In this document: in pieces, positions 17,524-25,748 of the stretch
Numbering within the stretch: position 1 is the first letter of the stretch
How the letters are laid out: each line of letters begins with the position of its first letter
Source of the DNA: Woeseiaceae bacterium
GTDB taxonomy: Bacteria; Pseudomonadota; Gammaproteobacteria; Steroidobacterales; Woeseiaceae
DNA: 64,000 nt
NCBI GenBank assembly: GCA_028277185.1
Contig: JANQGQ010000035.1
Coordinates: 1 to 64,000 of the forward strand
Reading direction: 5' to 3'
Translations under genes and position numbers: made by a program
Notes under the pieces: generated by a model
Told to the model about the DNA's origin: nothing
The model's database searches: none
The model's input: only the letters and a program-made list of their open reading frames with translations

Positions 17524-17847
17524 TCAGTCTCGAAAACGCCGTTCCCAGTTTTTGGAGCGATCGAAGTCGCCGGTGTTGTAGGGGTCGAAACCGGGTTCTT
17601 CGCCCGAGTCGATCATCGAGTCGTCGAGGATAGTCAGAGTTTCGTGCGTGCCCGTGTCCTCGCGGACGTAGCGGTTGCGAATTAGCGGCGGCGAGTCGGC
17701 GGCAGGCTCTCTGGATTCTTCCTTCGGCGCTTTCGGAGGGTGAGCGCGATCCTGCCGAATGGCTTTGCGCACACCGGACTCGCGCCGCGAATCGTCGCCG
17801 CGTTCGTCACGGCGGATTCCGAGAAAGCTGAGTAGTCGATCGATCAT
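17524..17847 (-). CDS. Small hydrophilic protein, unknown
   Basis: A 107-residue highly charged protein without membrane segment. It starts MIDRLLSFLGIRRDERGDD, a short amphipathic helix that might bind a membrane, followed by a disordered Arg/Glu/Pro-rich stretch and a C-terminal motif with DDSMIDSGEEPGFDPYNTG and FDRSKNWERRFRD. The ending looks conserved rather than random, but I know no family. It lies between the two-helix membrane gene and the YkvA-like gene on the same strand, with about 140 and 60 base gaps. Confidence 0.6.
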   Translation of the reverse strand: MIDRLLSFLGIRRDERGDDSRRESGVRKAIRQDRAHPPKAPKEESREPAADSPPLIRNRYVREDTGTHETLTILDDSMIDSGEEPGFDPYNTGDFDRSKNWERRFRD

Positions 17848-17988
17848 TGGAGCGCTTTGCTGAGCCTCACTGCTTCGCGTGTCTGTATTTGACTACATTG
17901 TCGCCGTTTCGTGCTCCCTAGCCTACGGCTGTCGTAAAAACTGTGACCGGCGTCACGAAAGCAGTCTGTGACGCAGTGACCAAATGGC

Positions 17989-18273
17989 TCAGGATTCCGG
18001 CGCTCTGCCGGTCAGCTTCCATGCCAGACCCAGCATGCGGAAGAGCTGCACGACGAGATACGGCGACAGCACCAGAAACCACGCGAAGCCATCGCCGCCG
18101 GCCAGCCTCGACAGGATCGCCTCGAAAAACTGGCCGTAGCCGTCGCCGCCGTAGTCGCCGAAGACGATATCGCCCACCAGAAAGATCGCCACCGGCAACA
18201 GCAGTAGCCCGGCAAGCAACAGCACGACGAAGAGGATCGCTTCGCGAACCAACGAATTAGCTGGACAGGACAC
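17989..18273 (-). CDS. Two-helix membrane protein coupled to the FHA gene
   Basis: A 94-residue protein with two predicted membrane helices, about 12-34 (ILFVVLLLAGLLLLPVAIFLV) and 62-80 (AWFLVLSPYLVVQLFRML), joined by a Gly/Tyr-rich loop. No family is recognised. The GTG start at 18273 shares its first base with the TAG stop of the FHA gene (TAGTG), so the two are almost certainly translated together. This suggests a membrane partner or anchor for the FHA coiled-coil protein. Confidence 0.65.
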   Translation of the reverse strand: MSCPANSLVREAILFVVLLLAGLLLLPVAIFLVGDIVFGDYGGDGYGQFFEAILSRLAGGDGFAWFLVLSPYLVVQLFRMLGLAWKLTGRAPES

Positions 18274-19898
18274 TAGGTCTCCCGGCGAAGCCGCTCCTCG
18301 TAGCGAAACTCGGCATTACCGATCATGACTTTGTCGCCGCTCTTGAGAAAACGCTCGGTTACGCGCTCGGAATTGACGTAGACCCCGTTTTTGCTGCCCC
18401 AGTCGATGACCCGCGTGACGTCACCCTCCGTCGACAGCACGGCGTGCCGGCGGCTGATGTAGGGCACGTTGAGCTGGATATCGTTCTCCTGCGTCCGGCC
18501 GATCGTGAGACGCTTCTTGAACAAGGGGAAGCGCAGCTCCTGATTGTCGATGCGGCCGACGAGCAGACGGTTTACGCGCTCGCGGTCTGCTGTCGGGGCA
18601 AAGCCCGCTGCCTCGGCGACGTCCGGGTCGGCGTCAGTCCGTTCCGGCGCGGAGTTGCCATCTGCGGTCCGGCGGCGCTTCTCGGTGAGTTCCGTCAGCA
18701 GGCACTCGATCGCTGCATTTTTGGTCGTGAGGGTGTTTTCGTGCGCCTCGTTGCAGGCTTCCAGATACTCGATGCGCTGTCGCAACTCCGTGACCGTGGC
18801 ATCGTGTTCCCGATTCGTCCGGGTCAGCATCCGCTCGATCTCTTCGCGATAGACCTGCGATTGATCGAGCTCGGCAGCAACTTTCGTTTTCTGCCGTTCG
18901 CTTTCCTGCAATGCGTCTTTGTGCCGCGCGAGTTCGGCCTCGAAGGCTGCCGCATCGTCGTTCTGCCGCAGCTGCATTCGTGCGATCTGTTCGCCGAGCG
19001 CCTTATTGTCGGCTGCAGCCAGCGCCAGCCGCTCAGCCATTGCCGAGTTTTCCAGAGCGAGTTCGTCGCGCTCCGCTTCGAGATGTGCCCGTGCCTTTTC
19101 CACCGCCTCGGTGGCTGCGACCTGATCCTCGACCAGCCGTCGCAAGTCGTCTGCATAGCCTTCGGTGCGTGTGAGGCTCTCCCGTGCTTCGCGGCGTTCC
19201 GCTTGCGCGGCGGCAAGCGCGCCGGTCGCCGCCGTCAACTCGCGTTCGGTCCGCGTCGCAGTGTCCTCCCGCGCGCCCGGCTCGGCGCGGCGCTGTCGTT
19301 CGGGTTCCGTGGCGCGTGCCTCGGTCCGTGTGCGGGATTCTTCGAGCGCTTCGATTTCGGTTCGGCGCTCGGCAAGTTCCTCCTCCAGCCGGGTACTCCG
19401 GTCGAGCAGTTCATCGCGTTCACGGACGAGGTCTCTGTGGCCGGCCGCGGCTTCGTCTGCCATAGCGTGGCGTTCGCGGATCTCGGCCTTGAGACGACTG
19501 ATCTCCTTGTCGCGCTCGCGCAGGCGGCGGGACTTGCTCGCCATCGCGTCCGTGAGATCGCTGACCTGATCCTGCAGATCCCGGGTAACGGTTTCCCGGG
19601 CCTGAATCTCAGCCTGCAATCCCTGAAACCGCGCCCGGATCTGTTCGACGTCGAACTGCAGCCGGCTGATCGTATCGGCCCGCGCTTCCAGACTGGCGCG
19701 CAGCACCGCGACGTCGTCGTTGGAGCGCCGGCGTTTGACGCGGTCGAGGTCGAAGGTTGCCGTGTCGTCGTCGGCCGACTCACCGTCGAAGTCGCCGGCC
19801 CGCGTCAGGACTTGCTGCAGCGTGAGCTCCTGTAGCTCGGCGGTCACGTCTTCGTCGGCGGCGACTAACTCGTTGGTGTTTTTGTTCTCATTAGCCAT
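18273..19898 (-). CDS. Coiled-coil protein with C-terminal FHA domain
   Basis: A 541-residue cytoplasmic protein. Residues about 60-420 form a long charged coiled coil (LQFDVEQIRARFQGLQAEIQ, LREELAERRTE-like repeats). The C-terminal 95 residues are a forkhead-associated domain with FKKRLTIGRTQENDIQLN, YISRRHAVL and IDWGSKNGVYVNSERV, the conserved phosphothreonine-binding GR, SRRH and NG positions. FHA domains read Ser/Thr-kinase signals, but no such kinase is adjacent apart from the distant SrkA. The ATG at 19898 is preceded by TATCAT with a 6-base gap, so the mRNA may be leaderless. Downstream it is coupled to the two-helix membrane gene. Confidence 0.88.
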   Translation of the reverse strand: MANENKNTNELVAADEDVTAELQELTLQQVLTRAGDFDGESADDDTATFDLDRVKRRRSNDDVAVLRASLEARADTISRLQFDVEQIRARFQGLQAEIQARETVTRDLQDQVSDLTDAMASKSRRLRERDKEISRLKAEIRERHAMADEAAAGHRDLVRERDELLDRSTRLEEELAERRTEIEALEESRTRTEARATEPERQRRAEPGAREDTATRTERELTAATGALAAAQAERREARESLTRTEGYADDLRRLVEDQVAATEAVEKARAHLEAERDELALENSAMAERLALAAADNKALGEQIARMQLRQNDDAAAFEAELARHKDALQESERQKTKVAAELDQSQVYREEIERMLTRTNREHDATVTELRQRIEYLEACNEAHENTLTTKNAAIECLLTELTEKRRRTADGNSAPERTDADPDVAEAAGFAPTADRERVNRLLVGRIDNQELRFPLFKKRLTIGRTQENDIQLNVPYISRRHAVLSTEGDVTRVIDWGSKNGVYVNSERVTERFLKSGDKVMIGNAEFRYEERLRRET

Positions 19899-19993
19899 CC
19901 TTCGATGATAGCACGCTGGCGGCAACCCGCCGGTGTCGGGGTATAGCGCCAGAGCTTACGTAAAATAGCGGATCGGCCGGTTTTTCGCGGGTT

Positions 19994-21487
19994 TCAGTCT
20001 GCGGGGACCGTCCGCTGTGCCGCCCATTGCCGCAGGCTGGCGATGCGCTCCGCCATCACGACGGAAAGGGGGCGCGTCTGACCGATTTCCGCGAGGATGA
20101 ACTCGGTGGAGAGATTGCTGCCGCCGGCGTGGGCCGCATACAGAGCGGCGACGATGGATTGCTCGATCTCCGCGCCCGAGAAGCCGCGTGTCGCTTCCGC
20201 AAGCGTATCGACATCGAAGTGCGCAAGCGCCAGACCGCGCTTGCTCAGGTGGATTGCGAAAATCGCGGCGCGGACGCTCATGCGCGGGAGATCGACGAAG
20301 AAGATCTCGTCGAACCGGCCCTTGCGCACGAGTTCCGGCGGCAGTACGTCGATCTCGTTCGCGGTTGCGACCACGAAGACTTCGCTTTTCTTCTCGGCCA
20401 GCCAGGTGAGAAACGTCCCGAGCACCCGCTGGGTCGTTCCGGTTTCGCCGCCGCGGCCGGCGAGACCTTTTTCGATTTCGTCGATCCAGAGTACGCAGGG
20501 CGCCATGACTTCGCCGGTGTTCAGTGCCTCGCGCAGCTTGCGTTCGGTCTCGCCGTGATACTTGTCGTAGAGGCTGGCGATGTCGAGCCGCAGGAGCGGC
20601 GCACCGAACACGCCGGCCGTGGCTTTGGCGGCGAGGCTCTTGCCGCAGCCCTGCACGCCGATCAGCAACACGCCCTTCGGAACGTCCAGGTGTACGGCGG
20701 ATTCATCGCGACGAAACGCCGCGCGGCGCTGCGAAAGCCAGTTCTTGAGGCGCGTCAGTCCGCCGACGTCGCTGAAGCGTGCAGTGTCGTACTCGAACTG
20801 CACGGCGCCGCTTGCGTTCAGTAGCTGATACTTTGCCTGCATCACGTCGGGCAGATCGCTGCGGGTGATGGCACCGTCGACGAAGACGGCGTTGCGGGCG
20901 AGCCGGGTCGTGTCGTTGTAAGTGAGTCCCGAAAGGTTCTGGACGAGCAGAGTCCGTGCCTTGGCGTCGATCTCGACGTCCCGGCCCGGGTTCGCTTCGC
21001 GGTACTCGTCGACCACTTTGTCGATGATCCGGCAACGTTCGTCGTCCGTCGGGAGCGTCATTTCCACGCGTGCGGCGAACGATTCGAGTTCGCTGGGCAG
21101 CTTGAGCGCGTGGCTGATCAGCACGATCTGCCGCGGGGTTTCTGCGTAGCGAAGGCAAATGTCTTTCAGCAGACGGACGTGAACGGGGTCCTCGAGGAAC
21201 GGATGGAAGTCGAGGAGAACGTAGATGCCGGGTTTCGTGACGGCGCGGATGTGCTTCAGGACGTCGGTCGGCTCGGAGTTCAGAGTTTGCGGCTCGAGCT
21301 CTATATCGAGACGCTGCAGGCCGTCGGTAATGGTCCAGCGAAACAGCGGATTGTATTCGGCGGCGGCCGAGGCCAGCGTCAGCGACTTGAGCATCCTGAG
21401 GACGCGCGACTCGTCGCTGCTCTCGATCACCACGAGCGGCGTGCGCGACCGCAGGACGAGCTCGAGATCGTGGCGCTGATCGGTCAT
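19994..21487 (-). CDS. AAA+ ATPase, Ycf46-like
   Basis: A 497-residue protein with an N-terminal P-loop-like but motif-poor domain (about 1-215, starting DLELVLRSRTPLVVIES) and a C-terminal AAA+ module. Walker A is GVQGCGKS at 277-284, Walker B WIDEIEK at 334-340, and sensor and arginine-finger parts follow (VVATANEIDVLPPELVRKGRFDE). This layout matches the Ycf46 family of AAA ATPases, whose substrates are mostly unknown. The ATG overlaps the stop of the upstream metallopeptidase gene as ATGA, so the two are co-translated. The FHA gene follows after 95 bases. Confidence 0.88.
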   Translation of the reverse strand: MTDQRHDLELVLRSRTPLVVIESSDESRVLRMLKSLTLASAAAEYNPLFRWTITDGLQRLDIELEPQTLNSEPTDVLKHIRAVTKPGIYVLLDFHPFLEDPVHVRLLKDICLRYAETPRQIVLISHALKLPSELESFAARVEMTLPTDDERCRIIDKVVDEYREANPGRDVEIDAKARTLLVQNLSGLTYNDTTRLARNAVFVDGAITRSDLPDVMQAKYQLLNASGAVQFEYDTARFSDVGGLTRLKNWLSQRRAAFRRDESAVHLDVPKGVLLIGVQGCGKSLAAKATAGVFGAPLLRLDIASLYDKYHGETERKLREALNTGEVMAPCVLWIDEIEKGLAGRGGETGTTQRVLGTFLTWLAEKKSEVFVVATANEIDVLPPELVRKGRFDEIFFVDLPRMSVRAAIFAIHLSKRGLALAHFDVDTLAEATRGFSGAEIEQSIVAALYAAHAGGSNLSTEFILAEIGQTRPLSVVMAERIASLRQWAAQRTVPAD

Positions 21488-22797
21488 CCGGCCGCGGCGG
21501 CTCTGGCTTCCGGGCAGCCGGGCAGGGCAGGCGCTGCAATGCTCTCGGCCGGCGTGCCCAACAGATCGGCGGTGGCGCGGTGCAGCGCATCGAGATTGAC
21601 GTTGGCCGGGCGCTCGTCGAGGAGGCGCGCCAGTACGTCATCGAGCGAACGTTCGCCGTCCGATGCCTCGCGAATCTCGCGATCCAGCGTGGCGAAGACC
21701 GTGACGGCCATCGCCGTGCGCGGGCCGGTCGAAGGGTCGGCGCACAGGACGTCAGCGTCGGCAGCCCACGAGGCCTGTGCCTCCAGTGCTCTTGCGTGTC
21801 GTTCGGGGGACAGTCCGCCGGCGCGTGCCAGCGTGTCGATTCCGTAGTACTCGGCGAGGCCTTCGATAATCCAGTCGTAGCCCGGGTCCGCCTGCAGGCC
21901 AAGCACAACGTGCATCACCTCGTGCAGGAGCGTACTGCTGCCGTTTTCGCTGACGAGAGGACGATCGGCGTGGACGTAGAACGAGTCGCTTGCCGAGAGA
22001 CCGCCGCGCCACATCGGATCGTCGGCACTGACTATCGTCAGCCTCGGGGGCAGAGGGCCGGCAAAGCGGGCGACTTCCGGCAGCGTCCAGTTGAGGAACG
22101 CGAGCATGTCGAGCCGGCGGACGGCGTTCTCGACGGGCGCTGCGACGACGACCCGCGTACCGGCAATGCGGTCCATGCGGACGCCGAGTTGCCCCATGAC
22201 CAGCCATCCCGACGGTTCGTCGTAGCGCCGCGCCGGATTGTCGACAACGAAGCGTCCGTCGGTCTCCCGGTACTGCGATACGACGGACCAGCCGTCGGGC
22301 AGCGCAAAGCGCATCGTCGTTCGGCTGAACGACCCTTTCAGCGCGCGCGTGACGGCGCGGGGAATCAGACGCTCCACGCGCAGCAGGCCGAAATCGGGCC
22401 CCAGCCAGGCGTCGTAGCCGCCGTTGCCGCGCTGTATGCGCGCTGCGACGCGCCATGAGAGGGTGCCGCCCGATTCGGGTACGAACCAGCGGAGCGTGCC
22501 GCCGTCGACGTTCAGCACGCCGTCGCCGTCGAAGGCTTCGAAGCGTTCGGTATCGAATGCGAAGCGAACCTCGCGGAGCCGATGGGTCCGCTGGCCAACG
22601 GTCATCGTGACGTCTACGGCCGCGGCGTCGGGATCGGGCTCCAACCGAAAGTCCAGCGCGTAGCTTGCGGGATCGGTGTCGGCGGCGGAGTCCTCGGCGG
22701 GCACGCTGCACGCCGCCGCGATGGTCAGAGCCGGGAGCAGCCAGAAACCGCGGAGCCGCTGCCCGCCGCGCGGCCGCCGGGGTGCCAACCAGTTCAT
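21484..22797 (-). CDS. Membrane-linked zinc metallopeptidase (M1/M61-like gluzincin)
   Basis: A 437-residue exported protein. The N-terminus has a signal sequence ending in AAAC at residue 30, a weak lipobox, so it may be a lipoprotein. The N-terminal two thirds is beta-rich. The zinc motif HEVMH lies at 292-296 and WIIEGLAEY at about 309-317 supplies the third ligand (E312), as in gluzincins. The gap between them is 15 residues rather than the usual 18 of the M1 family. I do not know a characterised relative. The start at 22797 was chosen because an upstream extension would lack the signal sequence. It heads a minus-strand run and overlaps the AAA gene by four bases. Confidence 0.75.
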   Translation of the reverse strand: MNWLAPRRPRGGQRLRGFWLLPALTIAAACSVPAEDSAADTDPASYALDFRLEPDPDAAAVDVTMTVGQRTHRLREVRFAFDTERFEAFDGDGVLNVDGGTLRWFVPESGGTLSWRVAARIQRGNGGYDAWLGPDFGLLRVERLIPRAVTRALKGSFSRTTMRFALPDGWSVVSQYRETDGRFVVDNPARRYDEPSGWLVMGQLGVRMDRIAGTRVVVAAPVENAVRRLDMLAFLNWTLPEVARFAGPLPPRLTIVSADDPMWRGGLSASDSFYVHADRPLVSENGSSTLLHEVMHVVLGLQADPGYDWIIEGLAEYYGIDTLARAGGLSPERHARALEAQASWAADADVLCADPSTGPRTAMAVTVFATLDREIREASDGERSLDDVLARLLDERPANVNLDALHRATADLLGTPAESIAAPALPGCPEARAAAAG

Positions 22798-22855
22798 ACC
22801 GAATTCAGCGCGATTCAAGTAGGGTAGTGCCTGATCTGCCCGATAGAGGGCCGCA

Positions 22856-23356
22856 ATGATAGCCCATCGAACGCTCCGGAATACCCTTGCCTGCCTCGCG
22901 CTTCCGGCTCTGGCGGCCTGTTCGTGGCAGGAAGAAACCGCGCTGCCCCCGGCCCCGGAGTCGCAGGTCGTCATCCAGGGTTATGCGGACGACGTCGGCG
23001 TAGAGGCCGCGCGTATCGCTTACGCCCAGGTCGGCATCCCGTACCGATACGGCGGTGCAAACCCGGAGGGCTTCGACTGCAGCGGGCTCGTCCACTACGC
23101 TTACGACCGGGCAGGCAAGGCGGTTCCGCGCACTACGTCGGCGCTGAAGCAGGCCACGCGACGGGTCGATGAGCGCGCCTTACTGCCGGGCGACATCCTG
23201 TTCTTCAATGTGGCCGGCAAGCTCGGCCACGTCGGCATCTACCTCGACGACGGGCGTTTCGTCCACGCGCCGCAGACGGGACGAACGGTCTCGGTCGAGT
23301 CGCTGGATTCGCCGTTCTATCGCCAGGCGTTCGCGCGGGCAGGCCGTTTCGACTGA
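22856..23356 (+). CDS. NlpC/P60 family lipoprotein (cell-wall peptidase)
   Basis: A 166-residue lipoprotein: signal LACLALPALAAC with the lipidated Cys at 22, then an NlpC/P60 domain. The catalytic Cys is C75 in FDCSGLVHYAY and the histidines are H125 in LGHVGIYL and H137 in FVHAP. Such enzymes cut the peptide stems of peptidoglycan (gamma-D-Glu-diaminopimelate bonds). GAGG precedes the ATG by 6 bases. It is divergent from the metallopeptidase gene with a 58-base gap, so the two envelope genes may share a control region. Confidence 0.92.
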   Translation: MIAHRTLRNTLACLALPALAACSWQEETALPPAPESQVVIQGYADDVGVEAARIAYAQVGIPYRYGGANPEGFDCSGLVHYAYDRAGKAVPRTTSALKQATRRVDERALLPGDILFFNVAGKLGHVGIYLDDGRFVHAPQTGRTVSVESLDSPFYRQAFARAGRFD

Positions 23357-23377
23357 CGGCCGTCTGTGCCGGGCGCT

Positions 23378-24064
23378 TCAGGCGCCGGCGTCGGCAACGA
23401 TGAATTGCCGCAGCTGGTCGGCGAGGCCCTTGCAGGCGGCGGTTTGGGTGCGGGCGATCAGCGGGATCGGCACGACGAGCGCGGGGAGGAACGAGGTACC
23501 GCTGACATCGGCGGAGATGGTCCCCGCGGATTCGAGCCCCTTGAGATCCCAGATCGACGCGTTGTAGTCGGCGTCGTTCTGCCACCACGCAAAGCCGAAG
23601 CAGCCGCCGCCGCCGGGGCCCGCCGCGCAGGACAGGCTGCCGCCGCTGGCAACGCGCTCGGTGTCTCCGTCGAGCCAGATGATGTAGCGCACGCCCTTTT
23701 CCGCAAGTCGCTCGGCGACACCGGGGCGCTGCATCAGCTTCGTGAGGCCCTTGGTTTCGGCGGGAGCGGTTCGCGGTTCGAACCACGGAAACAGCGAGTC
23801 CACGAACTGCTGGTGCGGAATGACGTTGAGTCCGGCACTGCCGCGCGCAAGCGCATCCTCGACGCAGGTCAGGTAGCTGCGCTCGGTGTGGTTTCCGAGG
23901 TGGTAGCTCTTTGCCATGATGACGACCGACTCGCCTTCCGCGATGCCGGTCACGCCCTCGCGGGCATTCTCGAGCCGCGACGTAACGCAGCCCGTCATCA
24001 GCGTCAGTATGGCCCCGCCTGCGACCGCGCGGCTGAGCAGTATCGATAGTCTAGCCTGCATCAT
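23378..24064 (-). CDS. Lipoprotein of unknown function
   Basis: A 228-residue lipoprotein with signal LILTLMTGC-type lipobox (Cys about residue 26). The mature part has a segment SVVIMAKSYHLGNHTERSYLTCVEDAL, a Gly/Ala/Cys-rich middle (AAGPGGGGCFGF), IWDLKG and a C-terminal helix. Repeated Cys residues suggest disulfides in the periplasm. No family is recognised. Its ATG lies inside the end of the upstream lipoprotein gene (14-base overlap), which indicates co-translation and probably a joint function. Confidence 0.72.
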   Translation of the reverse strand: MMQARLSILLSRAVAGGAILTLMTGCVTSRLENAREGVTGIAEGESVVIMAKSYHLGNHTERSYLTCVEDALARGSAGLNVIPHQQFVDSLFPWFEPRTAPAETKGLTKLMQRPGVAERLAEKGVRYIIWLDGDTERVASGGSLSCAAGPGGGGCFGFAWWQNDADYNASIWDLKGLESAGTISADVSGTSFLPALVVPIPLIARTQTAACKGLADQLRQFIVADAGA

Positions 24065-24776
24065 CGGTAAACTCCCCGGCCCGCAGGGGCAGGAACTCTT
24101 TTGCGGAAGCTGGCAGCGGCCGGTTGTCGATGTCGGCCGGCGACGCGGCGGCCTGGCTTTGCGAGGCCCGCGCGGACCCGACGCCGGTTTCCCGATCCAG
24201 TTTGTCGATCATGAGCGCGGCGGCGTCACGCATCGCCAGCACCGCGGCACGCTGCAGCGCCGCCGAACCGCCCATCGCGCTTGCCTGACTCTTTCCATAG
24301 GCGGCCAGCGGCCAGTTCGCGATCTGTTCGCCTTCGCTGTTGAACACCTTGATCCGATAGCGGATCCAGACGGCAAAGAAGTCGGTCTTGGTCTGGCTCG
24401 GTACCGAGAACTCGAAGGCGTCTATGCTGGGCTCGATGTACGCGTCGATGTCGAGCGCGTAGGGATCGTCGTCCGGCCCGAGGACAATGACGTTCTCGAA
24501 CATGTAACCGAACAGCTGGGTGAACAGCACTTCGTTGGAGCGGCCGAGGTCGATCGACCAGTCCTCCGCACCGACGGTTTCCTCTTCGTGGCTGAAGGCG
24601 CGGAAATTCTCGGGGAAGCGGACGCCGACGCTGACTTCCATCGGCTCGAGCAGCGGCTCTGGAATCGTGGGCGGATCCATCGTTACCGACGACCCGCAGC
24701 CGCTGAGGGCGATCGCCACGACCGGCGCAAGCCACAACGCCCGCTCCTTACCTGACCTGCCAAGTACTAAAGCCAT
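24051..24776 (-). CDS. Lipoprotein of unknown function, upstream partner
   Basis: A 241-residue lipoprotein with signal LAPVVAIALSGCGSS (LSGC lipobox). The mature part contains a beta-rich region (EVSVGVRFPENFRAFSH, TQLFGYMFENVIVLG, FFAVWIRYRIKVFN) followed by an Ala-rich helix (AALQRAAVLAMRDAAALMID) and a Pro/Ala-rich tail. It may belong to a family of unknown outer-membrane lipoproteins, but I do not recognise it. The ATG at 24776 is favoured over 24803 because it starts the signal sequence. It overlaps the next gene by 14 bases. Confidence 0.72.
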   Translation of the reverse strand: MALVLGRSGKERALWLAPVVAIALSGCGSSVTMDPPTIPEPLLEPMEVSVGVRFPENFRAFSHEEETVGAEDWSIDLGRSNEVLFTQLFGYMFENVIVLGPDDDPYALDIDAYIEPSIDAFEFSVPSQTKTDFFAVWIRYRIKVFNSEGEQIANWPLAAYGKSQASAMGGSAALQRAAVLAMRDAAALMIDKLDRETGVGSARASQSQAAASPADIDNRPLPASAKEFLPLRAGEFTDDAG

Positions 24777-24928
24777 GTCCGCCGTCTTGCCGCCGCCCGC
24801 CACGCTAAAACTTATTGAGGTTTACCGACGGAAAGAGTTCCGCCGGGTCGAAACGCTTGCATCGACTTTAACTCGGTTTCATTGCCGATTGCACGGTATT
24901 GAGCCCGAATGCGGAGCGCCTGCCGGCG

Positions 24929-24956
24929 TTGCGAAGCGGCAGCAAGCCGGTATACG
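24929..24956 (+). promoter_or_regulatory. Sigma-70 promoter of the amidotransferase-like gene
   Basis: TTGCGA at 24929-24934 and TATACG at 24951-24956, 16-base spacer, 39 bases before the ATG at 24996. It lies in the 219-base divergent region between the lipoprotein pair and this gene; the remainder of that region shows no gene. Confidence 0.5.
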
Positions 24957-24995
24957 GTCAGAGCCCCGTTCCGGTCAAGCCGTGCGATTAAGCCG

Positions 24996-25748
24996 ATGCC
25001 ACGTCCGAAAATACTGGTTTTTCAACATGTTCCATACGAACCTTTAGGTACTCTCGACCCTTTGCTGAAGGCGGCCGGGTTCCGCATCCGCTATGTAAAC
25101 TTCGCCCGCAATCGGGATGAGCGGCCCGATCTTTCGCGCTACGCCGCCGTGGTCGTGCTCGGCGGACCGATGAACGTCGACGACACGGCGCGGTATCCCA
25201 ACCTCGCCACCGAAGTCGATGTGCTGCGGAAGGCGTTGGATCAGGATATGTCGGTGCTCGGGATCTGCCTCGGTGCGCAGCTTCTGGCACGCGCGTTGGG
25301 AGGCGCCGTACGCCCCGGCACCCGGCGTGAGATCGGCTGGCACGACGTCGAGCTTACGCGCTCCGGTACGACGGACCCCGTGCTGGCGTCGTTCGCGAAC
25401 GAGCAGCGGGTCTTCCAGTGGCACGAGGACAATATCGAGCTGCCGTCGGGCTGCGAACGGCTTGCGGGCTCCGCGGCGTGTCCGGTACAGGCGTTCCGTC
25501 ACGGCGAGCACGCGTACGGTTTCCAGTTTCATCTCGAAGTCGACCGGTTTCTCGTGGAGCGCTGGCTGACGGTGCCTGCGAACCAGCCGATCCTCGAAGC
25601 GGAGCAGGGCCGCGTGGACCCCGATGCGATTCGCCGCCAGACCCGGGAGGAGATCGCCGCGCTGGAGGCGCTGAGCCATGCGACGTTCGGGCGCTGGATC
25701 GACCGCTTCGAGCTGGGTCCGCGGCGCCGGGCGCTGCCGTCGCGCTAA
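24996..25748 (+). CDS. Class I glutamine amidotransferase-like protein
   Basis: A 250-residue GATase1 domain protein. The nucleophile is C91 in GICLGAQLLA, and H179 and E181 (FQFHLEV) complete the triad. It starts MPRPKILVFQHVPYEPLG, like the stand-alone amidotransferase or gamma-glutamyl hydrolase-type proteins annotated as GMP-synthase-like. There is no synthetase domain, so the acceptor is unknown; polyamine or gamma-glutamyl metabolism is possible. The tail (about 195-250) is longer than the minimal domain and basic. Its stop overlaps the stop of srkA by four bases from the opposite strand. Confidence 0.88.
   Translation: MPRPKILVFQHVPYEPLGTLDPLLKAAGFRIRYVNFARNRDERPDLSRYAAVVVLGGPMNVDDTARYPNLATEVDVLRKALDQDMSVLGICLGAQLLARALGGAVRPGTRREIGWHDVELTRSGTTDPVLASFANEQRVFQWHEDNIELPSGCERLAGSAACPVQAFRHGEHAYGFQFHLEVDRFLVERWLTVPANQPILEAEQGRVDPDAIRRQTREEIAALEALSHATFGRWIDRFELGPRRRALPSR

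Noticed and set aside
18444..19835. Plus-strand open frame opposite the FHA gene
   Set aside because: Antisense to the coiled-coil gene; composition is that of a shadow frame.
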